The notes under the pieces were generated by a model. The model saw nothing but the letters and a program-made list of their open reading frames with translations, searched no databases and was not told where the DNA came from. Below are positions 53,801 through 62,482 of a stretch of 64,000 nucleotides of DNA, piece after piece (position 1 is the stretch's first letter; the number at the start of each line of letters is the position of its first letter). The stretch is from Gammaproteobacteria bacterium (GTDB lineage: Bacteria > Pseudomonadota > Gammaproteobacteria > Xanthomonadales > Wenzhouxiangellaceae). Made by a program: the position numbers and the translations under genes. The stretch covers positions 149,021 to 213,020 of the forward strand of contig JAJFKY010000006.1 in the NCBI GenBank assembly GCA_021772975.1, written 5' to 3'.

Positions 53801-56016
53801 GTATTGGAATTGTCAGTTCCATCACTGGCCTGGTAGGTAAATGAATCACTGCCGTTAAAGTTGAGCAGTGGTGTATACGCAAAACTGCCGTCCGGATTCA
53901 AAGTAAAACTCAGGGCATTGGCCGGACCGGTTATCAGCACCGCCGTCAATGGATCGGTTTCCACATCGGTATCGTTGTCCAGTACGCTCAGCGGTGTGCT
54001 GTTCAACGGCGTGTCTTCATCGGTTGTGAAAGCATCTGCAACAGCGACCGGCGCATCGTTAACCGAATTGACGGTGATGTTAACCGTTGCCGTAGCGGAC
54101 GGCCCCGTGGCGTCATCCGCCTGATAGGTAAAGCTATCGCTGCCGTTAAAATCAGGGTTCGGCAAATAACTGAACGAGCCATCAGGATTAAGGGTAAAAC
54201 TTTGCGCATTACCCGGTCCGGAAATCAACACGGCGGTCAACGGATCATTGTCCACATCGCTGTCATTGCCCAGCACCCCTGGCGCGGTAACATCCAGTTG
54301 CACATCCTCATCGGTACTGAAAGCATCATCCGCGGCAACCGGTAAGTCATTAACGGGGTTAACGGTGATGATGACCGTTGCCGGCGCCGAGTTATCGGTG
54401 TCGTCATTGGCCATATAGCTGAAACTGTCACTGCCGTTAAAATCGGCCACCGGGTTATAACTGAAGGTGCCATCGGTATTCAGAGCAAAACTCTGCGCAT
54501 TCGCCGGGCCGGCAATCAGCACTGCCGTCAACGGATCGGTCTCCACATCCGTGTCATTATCCAACACACTCAGCGGCGTGCTGGCCAGCGGCGTATCCTC
54601 ATCGGTGGTATAGGCATCATCCACAGCAACCGGTGCATCATTGATGGCATTTATCGTGATGGTGACAGTCGTGGTAGTCGACGTCACCGTTGCATCATCT
54701 GCCTGATAGGTAAAACTGTCAGTGCCATTGAAATCGGCATTCGCTAAATAACTGAATGAACCATCAGCATTCAAAACGAAGCTCTGGGCATTGGCTGGAG
54801 CCGAGATCAGCACAGCGGTCAAAGGATCATTGTCGACATCGTCGTCGTTGCCCAGCACGCCCGGCGCCGGCACATCCAACGGTACATCCTCATCGGTAGT
54901 AAAAGCATCATCACTGGCAACCGGCGCATCATTAACTGGATTAACGGTAATGGTCACGGTGGCCAGGTTGGAATCCCCGAAACCATCATTGGCGCGATAG
55001 GTAAAAGTATCGCTGCCGTTAAAATCGTCCAACGGGACGTAATTGAAACTGCCATCAGCATTCAATGTGAAGCTCTGGGCATTCGCCGGCCCGCTGTCCA
55101 GCACCGCCGTCAACGGGTCCATATTGGCGTCGCTATCATTGGCCAGCACACCGGGCGCGGCAATGTTCAAGGTGTTGTCTTCATCCACGCTGAAGGCATC
55201 ATCCTCAGCCACCGGCAGACTGTTTTCCAGGTCGGTGACATCAATACGGAAAAATAAACTCTGATTTTCCAGACCGATAAAAAATGCCTGCATGTCGTTG
55301 GCCACGCCGCCATTGCTGGCATCCCCCGCAGGATCCGTGGCCCGCGGTGTAACGCCATCCCAATCGGGGACATTGCCATCCACGATAAAATTAGCAGCCA
55401 GCACTACTCCGGCCAGCCCCAACAGACCGAGCGCCAGCCAGCACTGCTGCCGGCGGTGTTTCACGGCGGCGACTGTCACTAACGCCACTGCCAGCAGCAG
55501 CAATCCGAGCCAGCCCAGCGACGGCACTTCGGCCGGTATCCCGAATAGAATCTGACCACCGCCAGGGCTGCCGTCAACACTGGCCAGCACATCAGCGCCA
55601 GCACCGTCATCACTGACGATGGTCAACGCGATAACATTACCAGCCGGTGAACCCAGCGCCGACAATGGTGCCGATAATTCGACCACATCCGTACCGGACA
55701 AACCATTGTTCAGACCCACCGGATGCGGGCCACCGGTAACCGTGGGCGCGGCAAATGTACCGCCCGAACAGCTGCTGATATTGACTTCGGTAACCGTCTG
55801 GGTCAGATTATCGACTTCCGCCCGGACCCTTTGCTCGAAGCCGCTCAGCGGCGCCTGACCGTTCGGCGTAACCACACAACCAGTGGAGTTATCACGGTCC
55901 ACATCCAGCAGCACATCAAAACTGACAGTTTGAGCCGTGGCTGAGCTTATCAGCAGCAACCAAAGGCTGGCCAGAGACAACAACGAAAGAAACACTTTAC
56001 CCGGATTAGAATACAT
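50830..56016 (-). CDS. Giant exported tandem Ig-repeat protein with cysteine-rich domains
   Basis: A 1728-residue protein from the ATG at 56016 (GAGG 8 nt upstream). In order: signal peptide (about 1-29); a ~130-residue domain; an IPTL-CTERM-like motif VPSLGWLGLLLLAVALV at 163-179 with a following KHRRQ; a second hydrophobic helix at 192-208; six ~97-residue Ig/cadherin-like repeats (about 268-850) each with SFxLNxDGSFxY and FNGSDSFTY; a diverged larger repeat to ~1005. Then come cysteine-rich domains (FCWWLGENAESCDTVC type) alternating with He_PIG-like Ig domains (GLSFDTxTGxISGTP). The last 2 cysteine-rich domains are nearly identical at DNA level. Probably a surface adhesin. Confidence 0.8.
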   Translation of the reverse strand: MYSNPGKVFLSLLSLASLWLLLISSATAQTVSFDVLLDVDRDNSTGCVVTPNGQAPLSGFEQRVRAEVDNLTQTVTEVNISSCSGGTFAAPTVTGGPHPVGLNNGLSGTDVVELSAPLSALGSPAGNVIALTIVSDDGAGADVLASVDGSPGGGQILFGIPAEVPSLGWLGLLLLAVALVTVAAVKHRRQQCWLALGLLGLAGVVLAANFIVDGNVPDWDGVTPRATDPAGDASNGGVANDMQAFFIGLENQSLFFRIDVTDLENSLPVAEDDAFSVDEDNTLNIAAPGVLANDSDANMDPLTAVLDSGPANAQSFTLNADGSFNYVPLDDFNGSDTFTYRANDGFGDSNLATVTITVNPVNDAPVASDDAFTTDEDVPLDVPAPGVLGNDDDVDNDPLTAVLISAPANAQSFVLNADGSFSYLANADFNGTDSFTYQADDATVTSTTTTVTITINAINDAPVAVDDAYTTDEDTPLASTPLSVLDNDTDVETDPLTAVLIAGPANAQSFALNTDGTFSYNPVADFNGSDSFSYMANDDTDNSAPATVIITVNPVNDLPVAADDAFSTDEDVQLDVTAPGVLGNDSDVDNDPLTAVLISGPGNAQSFTLNPDGSFSYLPNPDFNGSDSFTYQADDATGPSATATVNITVNSVNDAPVAVADAFTTDEDTPLNSTPLSVLDNDTDVETDPLTAVLITGPANALSFTLNPDGSFAYTPLLNFNGSDSFTYQASDGTDNSNTATVMITINPVNDAPAAADDAFAVDEDNSLNITAPGVLVNDADVDGNPLAALLISGPSNAQSFSLNPDGGFSYLPNTDFNGSDSFTYQANDGAAVSNIATVTITINPVNDAPVATLLAGPVTYVEGTPPVFIDQSATLSDVDSPDFNGGTLTLQLTNNATLNDRLAINNEVPPNPPGTGVETSGADVLFNGAVIGTFSGGTDGTTPLVINFNSAAATPAAIQAVVRNLTFADQAVPVTEQLRTVSLEITDGDGGTDSTGLLTKDIDVVPPSVCDGTVFANFCWWLGENAESCDTVCADNGGNNPLGTTDFAGSAGTNQSCGDVMTALEQDTGLPFNPTPVSNQAGALGCASDFSGTAFTIRFTGLTDPGASAGGIRRACACNDQPAPVSISYAGAPFSLPRGITIGAISPVVNGFVASYFISPPLPAGLSFDTDTGVISGTPSVASASTSYTVIASNAGGSVSDTFMLSVTAQPPANLDYVNAPFLFNLNNPIASQLPSFTGQVDSFAITPALPTGLMFNTLTGEISGTPTVTQAATNHTVTATNIDGMDSVVISVEVTSAVACDGVTFGGFCWYFGGNDQSCDLVCSGRGGNNSAGTTDFAGSNGSNTNCVGALDALGQSQPGCTGAENRTGLAVGCGMDFETSNSCPSGGSTRNYVRYTSPATIGGAASGAGLSFRRACACNAQPAPMNLAYPNAPFTFTQGIAIASQTPSVTNAVVNWSISPALPAGLSFSTVTGVISGTPTALQTATNHTVTASNAGGMDSVVIAVTVQAQPPMNLSYAGAPFTFNVGTPISPQQLPTVTGAVDSYSISPALPSGVTFSTSTGAIGGTPAVASAATNYTVTATNTAGNDSVVISVTVNGAVSCDAGAAVVGGNCWYFGANNQSCDTVCSTHGGYNSATESFAGSGGSDGSCVAVLDALGQSQPGCTGAENRTGLAVGCGMDFETSNSCPSGGSTRNYVRYTSPATTAAGSSAGNSLFIRRACACNN
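50903..51961. repeat. 147-bp direct repeat in the cysteine-rich domains (50903-51049 and 51815-51961)
   Basis: Two copies of 147 bp lie in the same orientation, differing at one position by hand comparison (CCACAGCC versus CCACAACC). They encode part of the two last cysteine-rich domains, including TGLAVGCGMDFE and GGSTRNYVRY. Such identity within diverged flanks implies recent gene conversion or duplication. Confidence 0.85.
53470..55215 (-). repeat. Six tandem Ig/cadherin-like repeats inside the 50830-56016 gene
   Basis: Six consecutive units of about 97 codons (291 bp), each opening with PVAxDDAFxxDED, then a GVLxNDxDV segment, and closing with TVTITINPVND. Repeat units of this kind occur in large surface adhesins. 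Confidence 0.8.
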
Positions 56017-56301
56017 TTTTATTACCTCTACCATGCTGGGCGGTAGTAATGCTTGGTTTTCTTTCTACGAATTATTACATACTTTAGCTGGCCATATGCT
56101 AGGACCATGAGCTGATGACAGCCAGTGGCTGATACCCGGGCTTATCCGCCCGCCTGTAAATCTGCCAGTTTTTACCTTTAAGCCAGTGATTTGTTGTCAA
56201 CCGCCGGGCAGTGTCGCCTGAATATCTGTCTGCCCAGGCCGGACATCCGGCTGGCTGGCAGCTGATGTGCGCATTAATTCTATCGATAACTGGAGAGCAA
56301 G

Positions 56302-56796
56302 ATGATAAAAACATACCTGAAACATAGCCTGTCAGCATTGTTATTACTGGGTTCAAGTCTGCTGGGGGCCTCGGCCTGGGCCCAGACGGTATCATTTTTA
56401 GCCAATGTTGATCCGGACACCTCGCAGACGGTTTTCACCGTTCAGATCGATGGGCAACAGACCGCCACAGCGGATTTGAACCAGTTGCTGAGACCAGGCG
56501 GCGGCAAGGTGCTGCGGGTTACCTCCATCCACGGTTTTTTGAGCGATGGCCGGGTACCGCCAACCGCCGATGACTACGCGGTAATTTTCCTGGGTGCACT
56601 GAGCAACCGCAACGCGGTACGCGGCTTTGGCGCGGGGTCCATTGCCCTGGATGGTCGCAGCACCAGCCAGATTAACTTCCAGCCGGGTTTATTTGTCAGT
56701 CTGCTGGCCAATGAAAGCCTGGTATTACGCAGCCAGTTGCAATCCAATTATCCGGCCAGGATTGAAGTGCACGGCTTTTTGAAAGCCGCGAATTAA
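56302..56796 (+). CDS. Secreted protein of unknown function
   Basis: A 164-residue exported protein with a signal peptide (about 1-27, ending ASAWAQ). The mature part is beta-rich: TVSFLANVDPDTSQTVFTVQ, then GGGKVLRVTSIHGFLSDG, then a C-terminal PARIEVHGFLKAAN. No family was recognised. It is divergent from the large Ig-repeat gene, 285 bp away, and a joint role at the cell surface is only a guess. Confidence 0.7.
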   Translation: MIKTYLKHSLSALLLLGSSLLGASAWAQTVSFLANVDPDTSQTVFTVQIDGQQTATADLNQLLRPGGGKVLRVTSIHGFLSDGRVPPTADDYAVIFLGALSNRNAVRGFGAGSIALDGRSTSQINFQPGLFVSLLANESLVLRSQLQSNYPARIEVHGFLKAAN

Positions 56797-57001
56797 TTTC
56801 CACAAACCCCTGCCACCAGCAGGTTCAGACTGGTTGCCTGCACAGCATGTATGGCGCTGCCATGCATGCTTGCCAGTCCAGCGGCAACAGCACCCGGCGG
56901 TCGAGCCGCTAGCCTGGCCAGGCGACGCAGCAATTCGTGAAAGCCACGCCGATCCGCAGTACACTTCTCAGTTGCAAAGTAAGCCAGAACCAACCCCTTT
57001 A

Positions 57002-57760
57002 ATGCACAAACCGTTTCTGATTATGCAACTGCGTCCCGAGAATATTACCGCGGACAGTGAATTCGCGGCGATCCTTAAGTATGGCGGCCTGCAACCGCAC
57101 GACACCGTCAGATGCCGGCTGGAACGCAGTGGCCTGCCGGAACTTGATCTGAATCACTATTCGGCCATTATCGTGGGTGGCAGTCCGTTTGATGTCAGCA
57201 CACCGGCGGAACTGAAAAGTACTATTCAAAGGCAGATTGAAAGCGGTTTCAGGCACTTGTTCGATCAGATCACTGCAATGGATTTTCCGTTTTTAGGGGC
57301 TTGCAGTGGCAACGGATTACTGGGCGCCTACTGCGGTGCGAAGATTTCCAGGCAATATGCCGAACCGGTCGGCGGCGTCGACATCACGCTGACCAACGCT
57401 GCTGAACATGACCCGTTATTACAGGGTTTTCCCAAAACATTCCGAGTGCTGGTGGGCCACAAGGAAGCCTGCGATGAAGTCCCGCCGGGGGCCACGCTGC
57501 TGGCACAATCAGCGAGCTGTCCTGTACAGATGTTTCGGTTACGGCATAACATCTATGCGACCCAGTTCCATCCCGAAGGCGACAGCCAGGAGTTTATCCT
57601 CAGGATCAAAACCTATCGTGAACACGGCTACTTTCCACCGCCACAGGCCAGTCAACTGATCGCTAGCATAGCCAATGAGCATACGCCTCATTCGCATAAC
57701 GTACTGCGGCGCTTCGTGGACAGATACCGGACCACCATACCCGTCACAGCCAGGCATTGA
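57002..57760 (+). CDS. Class I glutamine amidotransferase-like protein
   Basis: A 252-residue protein from the ATG at 57002; an upstream frame from 56834 has a translation unlike the family. It has the class I amidotransferase nucleophile-elbow region FLGACSGNGLLGAY with Cys, and the ATQFHPEGDS catalytic His-Glu pair near the C-terminus. VGGSPFDVSTP precedes. Similar stand-alone proteins are annotated GMP synthase-like or glutamine amidotransferase; the acceptor is not known. The rest of the pathway is not visible nearby. Confidence 0.85.
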   Translation: MHKPFLIMQLRPENITADSEFAAILKYGGLQPHDTVRCRLERSGLPELDLNHYSAIIVGGSPFDVSTPAELKSTIQRQIESGFRHLFDQITAMDFPFLGACSGNGLLGAYCGAKISRQYAEPVGGVDITLTNAAEHDPLLQGFPKTFRVLVGHKEACDEVPPGATLLAQSASCPVQMFRLRHNIYATQFHPEGDSQEFILRIKTYREHGYFPPPQASQLIASIANEHTPHSHNVLRRFVDRYRTTIPVTARH

Positions 57761-57847
57761 GATTCCAGGCCAGCTGAGCGGACCTGCAGCTGGTGTTAAC
57801 GGGTATATCCGGGCAGCTTTTCAAGCCCGCTATACTGTGTGTCTAGA

Positions 57848-57879
57848 TCACAATCAATAAACGGGTCACAATCAATAAA
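57848..57879. repeat. Short tandem repeat ahead of the lipase gene
   Basis: TCACAATCAATAAA occurs at 57848-57861 and 57866-57879, an 18-bp period, ending right before the ribosome site AAGGAGA of the lipase gene. It may be a duplicated operator or chance slippage. Confidence 0.5.
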
Positions 57880-57894
57880 AAGGAGAAGCCTGCC

Positions 57895-58734
57895 ATGCCC
57901 ACCATCAACAGCCTGCCGATGTACTTTCCTGTGGGTTTTGACCTCACCACGGCCAGAATCACTGCCATGCTGACCGAGTATGCTTACGACATGTATAGTC
58001 AGTGGCTTAAGGATGGTAAACCCCGTCACGAGAACAAGTTCCACTGGCAACCACCTGCATCCACACCTTATGGCAAGTTCACGTTTTCCACCAGAATCTG
58101 GAGCAACTACAGACTATTCGATATTTTCAATGAGTCTGAACCATTCGGTTTCGTGGCGCGCGATGATAACAACAACGGTTATCTGGTATTCCGGGGAACC
58201 GACTCGGACATTGACTGGCTGGATGATATCGAGGTATTGCAGCATCATTACAGCCTGGCACCGGATTACGGCAAGGTACACGATGGCTTTTTCAAACTGT
58301 ACCAGTCACTGCGCACGGATGTGTTCAGCCTGCTGGGCGCAGCTGAGTTTGCAGGCATCGATAAACTGTTTATTACCGGCCATAGCCTGGGCTGCGGTTT
58401 ATCGACCCTGGCTGTGCCGGATATTCTGAATAATATTCAGCAATTTTCGTTTGACTCGATTGAACATTACAACTATGCCAGTCCACGCGTCGGTAATCCT
58501 GATTTTACCAACACCTATAACGGCAACGGCGTGCTGACGTTCCGGGTGGTCAACACCTGTGACGTGGTACCGACAGTCCCTCTGGCAGCACTGGAACTGT
58601 TGTATAAACATATCGGGACGCCGATAGACTTTACCGGTCAATATGGATCAATCGGTGGTAACCATAGTCTGCTGCACGCTTATTGCTATGCATTGGCGCA
58701 CCCTGATGCCCCGGAAAACAGCCCGCCGCAATGA
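57895..58734 (+). CDS. Lipase class 3 family protein
   Basis: A 279-residue alpha/beta hydrolase of the fungal-lipase-like class 3 type. The nucleophile elbow GHSLGCGLSTLA, a VFRGTDSDIDWLDD segment and the catalytic His in GGNHSLLHAY are present. No signal peptide or TM helix is seen, so it is likely cytoplasmic or exported by another route. A strong AAGGAG site lies before the start. The stop overlaps the next gene's ATG as ATGA (58731-58734), so the two are coupled. Confidence 0.85.
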   Translation: MPTINSLPMYFPVGFDLTTARITAMLTEYAYDMYSQWLKDGKPRHENKFHWQPPASTPYGKFTFSTRIWSNYRLFDIFNESEPFGFVARDDNNNGYLVFRGTDSDIDWLDDIEVLQHHYSLAPDYGKVHDGFFKLYQSLRTDVFSLLGAAEFAGIDKLFITGHSLGCGLSTLAVPDILNNIQQFSFDSIEHYNYASPRVGNPDFTNTYNGNGVLTFRVVNTCDVVPTVPLAALELLYKHIGTPIDFTGQYGSIGGNHSLLHAYCYALAHPDAPENSPPQ

Positions 58735-59366
58735 CCGATAAATCTGAGCAAAGCATGCCTTACCCACCAAGCTACCACCTGAACAACGACAGGCATCTGG
58801 CCTATCGGGTGATAACAGCGTGTAAACTGGCAACGGTTATCTCACCCACGGAAAATGATGTGATGGTCACGCATATTCCATTGATTCTGGACCCGGACAA
58901 AGGCGAACTGGGCAGCCTGATCGGCCATATCGACCGCAATAACCCGCAAACCGGATATCTGAGCCGGCACAGCGTCACCGCCATTTTTCACGGTCCGGAT
59001 GCGTATATATCGCCGACTGTCTATCACTCCCGGCAATTGCCGACCTGGAATTACATCACGGTGCATATCACCGGCGCCGCACGCCTGCTGTGCCACGATG
59101 AGACGGCCCAATCGCTGATCCATATGGCGGAGGTTCTGGAAGCTGGCGATCAACCCTTTGTGCTGGCGCCTGATGATAAAAGAATGCTTGGGCTGTTGCC
59201 GTATATTGTCGGCTTCGAAATTGACATCGAAAAACTGACTGGTCGCTTTAAATTATCTCAGGACAAATCGCGGCAGGATATGCTGCAGGCGAAGCAGCAG
59301 CTAAAATCGCATGCTGCACGGCATCAGATTGAACTGATTGATCAGTTGTTGTCGATTGAAGTGTAA
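58731..59366 (+). CDS. FMN-binding protein, PaiB type
   Basis: A 211-residue protein of the FMN-binding split-barrel PaiB-like family. Motifs include MPYPPSYHLNND at the start, ATVISPTENDVMVTHIPLILD, GHIDRNNPQ and the PTWNYITVHITGAARL pattern. PaiB of Bacillus has been described as a negative regulator, but many family members are uncharacterised and an enzymatic role is possible. It is translationally coupled to the lipase gene by ATGA, an odd pair that suggests a joint role. Confidence 0.82.
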   Translation: MTDKSEQSMPYPPSYHLNNDRHLAYRVITACKLATVISPTENDVMVTHIPLILDPDKGELGSLIGHIDRNNPQTGYLSRHSVTAIFHGPDAYISPTVYHSRQLPTWNYITVHITGAARLLCHDETAQSLIHMAEVLEAGDQPFVLAPDDKRMLGLLPYIVGFEIDIEKLTGRFKLSQDKSRQDMLQAKQQLKSHAARHQIELIDQLLSIEV

Positions 59367-59414
59367 CGACATTGCAATAGTGTATTACTGTTATCGATTG
59401 AGAGATGCCTGCCA

Positions 59415-59789
59415 CTAGTACTTTTCTTCCATCAGACCAACCAGATTTCCGTCTGGGTCTTTGACAAAGCCTATCCATAGTTCATGGTCAGGCAGCTTGG
59501 CCGCCAGTTGCGGCTCTCGCTCGACTTCAGCGCCATGCCCCACAATCTCAGTGTAATAATTTTCTAAATTTGTTATTTTGAAATACAGTATGGAATTTTT
59601 TCCGACCTCACCGGAGCCTTGCGGCGTGCTCAACATAATGCGGGTTCCGCCGCAGCTCAAAAAAGCAAGCTCTTCAGATGGAGCAAAAAGAAAGTCCAGC
59701 CCAAGTATATCCCGGTAAAAAGCTAAAGCGCTTTCAACATTGCTGACTGTAATTGCAATTTGCCCAATTTCGGATATTTTATTTTCCAT
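59415..59789 (-). CDS. VOC (glyoxalase-like) family protein
   Basis: A 124-residue protein from the ATG at 59789 with AGGAAAAA upstream. It shows the VOC beta-alpha-beta pattern GQIAITVSNVESALAFYRDILGLDF, then FVKDPDGNLVGLMEE, the second half with the metal-ligand Glu. Metal-dependent lyase, dioxygenase or resistance-type roles are all possible in the family. No partner is visible. It begins a run of small minus-strand genes to 62.8 kb. Confidence 0.82.
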   Translation of the reverse strand: MENKISEIGQIAITVSNVESALAFYRDILGLDFLFAPSEELAFLSCGGTRIMLSTPQGSGEVGKNSILYFKITNLENYYTEIVGHGAEVEREPQLAAKLPDHELWIGFVKDPDGNLVGLMEEKY

Positions 59790-59982
59790 TTTATTTTTCC
59801 TTTGTGACCTCAGGCTGCCGCTGAATACCTGCTTTACGGTATTGATTGGCACAGTCTCTAAGGTATAAATTAATTAAACTTTGATAAGGTATTCCAGACT
59901 CTTCTGGAGATCGCCTTGAAGCATGCAATGACATCCTCACCAAGCCTGATGGTAACCGGTTTCTTGAGTTTAGAGGCCGGCA

Positions 59983-60327
59983 TCAAAGTTGCCACAGGCC
60001 ATGCTCAACAGACTCCAGGATGTAGATCGCGAATCTTCCTTTGCCCGGGATTTCAAGCGGGGGATGAGCAAGCCTGGCCCCTTGACTGAGAACTTCGGCG
60101 ACTGCGATCTCAATATCCTCAACCAGCCAGTACGGACGAACCACGGGTTGTTCGGCTTCACTTAAAGGGCCTCGCACACCCACGATGCCACCATCGGGCA
60201 GGATTGAGGTCCTCGCACCCCCTAGCGATGCATCCGCGGATCCAAAGCGGATACCATTAGCAGCTTCGTACGCACTGCAAACAGCATCGATATCCAGGGA
60301 AACGATTTCCAGATAGTGAACTTTCAT
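59983..60327 (-). CDS. Second VOC-like small protein
   Basis: A 114-residue protein with the pattern VHYLEIVSLDIDAVCSAYEAANG and WLVEDIEIAVAEVLSQGARL, like single-module VOC proteins that dimerise. A GAGG site precedes the ATG at 60327. It is diverged from the 59415 gene. Function unknown. Confidence 0.75.
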   Translation of the reverse strand: MKVHYLEIVSLDIDAVCSAYEAANGIRFGSADASLGGARTSILPDGGIVGVRGPLSEAEQPVVRPYWLVEDIEIAVAEVLSQGARLAHPPLEIPGKGRFAIYILESVEHGLWQL

Positions 60328-60447
60328 ACTCGTGACCTCAGTTGAGTTTTCCCCTGCAAGATACCCACTTCAAACAACACAAACCCATCTTATGAGCCCT
60401 ATTCAGGCTTGCTCTCATCGCTTAGGGATAGCTTCATTATCTGTTAA

Positions 60448-60812
60448 TCAGGCACGCACAATGGCCTTGAACCCGCCGTGCGCCATACGCTGGAAATCAA
60501 AGATCGGATTCTCCGTATCGATAAGTTCAGCCAGGCGCGGGGCAGCCGCGATTTTCTCGTTTGTGGTATCCCGGGCTTCACGCGACTCAAAAACCACCCA
60601 CCCGAATATCACGCTCTCCTCGCTGGTGGCATTGGTTATATCGGCAAAAGATCGGGTTCCTTCGGTATCCAAGTCATCACTGACACACTCCCAGTATTCC
60701 AGGGCGCCGTGCTGCTTCCAGATTTCAGATGCCACCTTGGCAATGGTCTTGTACTCGGCAATGCGTTTTTCCGGGATGGGATGGGCAGGATGAATTCGTC
60801 AACATAGGGCAT
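60448..60812 (-). pseudogene. DUF1428 gene broken by a 5-bp tandem duplication
   Basis: The ATG at 60812 begins MPYVDEFILPIP in frame, but the family sequence continues (KRIAEYKTIAKVASEIWKQHG) in another frame ending at 60448. The break is at the direct duplication GGGAT-GGGAT (60773-60777 and 60778-60782). Removing one copy restores a single frame that reads IPEKRIAEY across the joint. The downstream frame encodes ALEYWECVSDD, VIFGWVVFESREARD and a C-terminal MAHGGFKAIVRA, intact DUF1428 sequence. A sequencing or assembly error, or slippage at a short repeat, are alternatives. Confidence 0.8.
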
Positions 60813-61040
60813 CGTTTTGATCTCCACTTTCAATTTCCCAAGCATAAACCCTGAATACCAGCCTCTCAAAGGAATTTCCACAGCCAATCAGCTGTTGCCG
60901 CTGTGGATACAGTGAAATACCCGGATTCACCAGTGATTTAGTCAACTGTTCAGACATAGTCGTCACATGTTACTACAGCGAGCCCAGCCGACAGATATCA
61001 GCCTGATACTTTGGTTATTTCATCATCCTGAGCTGTATGA

Positions 61041-61361
61041 CTAACGGTAAAAAACCGCCAGCCAGACAGTAATATTATCGGGATCAGTCCAGGCAACCTT
61101 GTGCTTTGTATGCCTTGGTATATTGAGGTAATCACCTTCACACAGAAGAACTTCCTGGTCACCTTCAAAAACCAATCTTGCTGAACCTTTTATCACCATC
61201 ACCCATTCGTTTTCATCCTGATCATACCAGCCTGAATCCGGTGATGAATGCCCATTGGATATAATTCTTTCTATTCTTACACCGTCGGCACTGACTATAT
61301 CCTCGAACACCTCTTTACTGGTGTTGCCTGGAATATCCGCTGATATATTTTTCCTGATCAT
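61041..61361 (-). CDS. Cupin domain protein
   Basis: A 106-residue single-cupin protein with the two motifs GWYDQDENEWVMVIKGSARLVFEGD (metal ligands present as part of a H/E-type pattern) and GDYLNIPRHTKHKVAW. Metal-binding His residues occur in the second motif. The role is unknown. It stands alone in the 59.4-62.8 kb run of small genes. Confidence 0.78.
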   Translation of the reverse strand: MIRKNISADIPGNTSKEVFEDIVSADGVRIERIISNGHSSPDSGWYDQDENEWVMVIKGSARLVFEGDQEVLLCEGDYLNIPRHTKHKVAWTDPDNITVWLAVFYR

Positions 61362-61800
61362 TTTGATCCCTGGTAAAAATTATATTACATATTCCGCAAA
61401 TCATTGATAACCATTTTGCTCATGCCCAGAGCTTTATAACAGTCTTCCATTATGCGAACAAAACCCTGCCAGTCAGACCTTATCCTGCAAGCAACCCTTG
61501 AGTTATCGACCGGAATACCACTCTCTGCGGTACATGCCTGGCCGGCATATTGGCAGCTTCAGTAGCTCATGGACATCCACCTCTCATAGCTACAAGCTTA
61601 AACATTTCCTGAGATTTCCTATAGCTGCCGCTCAGCCATTGCTTTAACCCAGTCACTGGTTTCGTTGAACCCCATGAACCTAAGCCTTAGATTTCCATAG
61701 CCAAATGATATTTGAGTTAACGGTTAGTGATTCAACTGGCATGAATTGCAGGTGATAATGTGCTTGCTTGCCGGAGTGCGCCGTCAGATGTTTCATCATT
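61362..61800. other. Spacer with possible gene remnants
   Basis: About 440 bp without a complete gene. Minus-strand fragments such as NETSDWVKAMAERQL (ending in a stop) and VRIMEDCYKALGMSKMVINDLRNM look like pieces of decayed reading frames rather than non-coding DNA, in different frames. No homology was identified. Confidence 0.35.
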
Positions 61801-62343
61801 TTATTCGGACTTTGGTGGATGATTGGTCATGCCACGGGCAAATCGCCACTGGCCATCGGCACAACGATGCAATACTGAGAACGCCCGCTGAAAGCTGACA
61901 GATGGTTCGCCACCTGCCCGCGGCGTCTTGGTATTTCGCTCCATGCCTCGGATAAAGGCTCGATTTCCGCGTACCACGAGCTCTTCGCAGGTATAGTCCT
62001 GCAGGAATTCATATTGTTCCAAAAAAGGCGCAAAGGCGTCGGCTAGTGCTGATCTCCCCTGTATGGGCCGGCCACCATGGGGCCAGAATTCAGCGTCCTC
62101 AGTGACCAGTGCGACAATAGCTTCGGCGTCGCCTTCCAGCACCGCTGTCCTCCACGCATCAAAAACAGCGTAGATGGCCTCAACGTCATCATTAAATGCA
62201 GAATGACTGCCGCTAGACTCAACATTTACATCGACAATAGCGCACCGCGAGCTTGGCATGGGGCCAGAATTTTCCGATGTGAAAGCCCAGTCCGGGAACA
62301 ATGACCAGGCAGCCAGCAGGCAAACAAATTGGATAAATTTCAT
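61801..62343 (-). CDS. Exported SnoaL/NTF2-like protein
   Basis: A 180-residue protein from the ATG at 62343; the open frame continues to 62511 with poorly structured residues. The N-terminus is a signal peptide (MKFIQFVCLLAAWSLFPDWAF). The mature part is a cone-shaped NTF2-like fold of the SnoaL/DUF4440 sort: VEAIYAVFDAWRTAVLEGD, ALVTEDAEFWPHGG and FQRAFSVLHRCADGQWRFARGM. Such proteins are enzymes or ligand-binding proteins; substrate unknown. Confidence 0.75.
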   Translation of the reverse strand: MKFIQFVCLLAAWSLFPDWAFTSENSGPMPSSRCAIVDVNVESSGSHSAFNDDVEAIYAVFDAWRTAVLEGDAEAIVALVTEDAEFWPHGGRPIQGRSALADAFAPFLEQYEFLQDYTCEELVVRGNRAFIRGMERNTKTPRAGGEPSVSFQRAFSVLHRCADGQWRFARGMTNHPPKSE

Positions 62344-62482
62344 TTCCGATCTCGCAAAATCAACATTATGCCAAACGCTGCGTTTATAGGCGGCAAATCG
62401 AGAATTCAGTGTAATGAACGAAGCCCATGCGCCAAAGACATGCATCATGGCTGTACATAAGCATCTGGCAATACCGCCTTGT

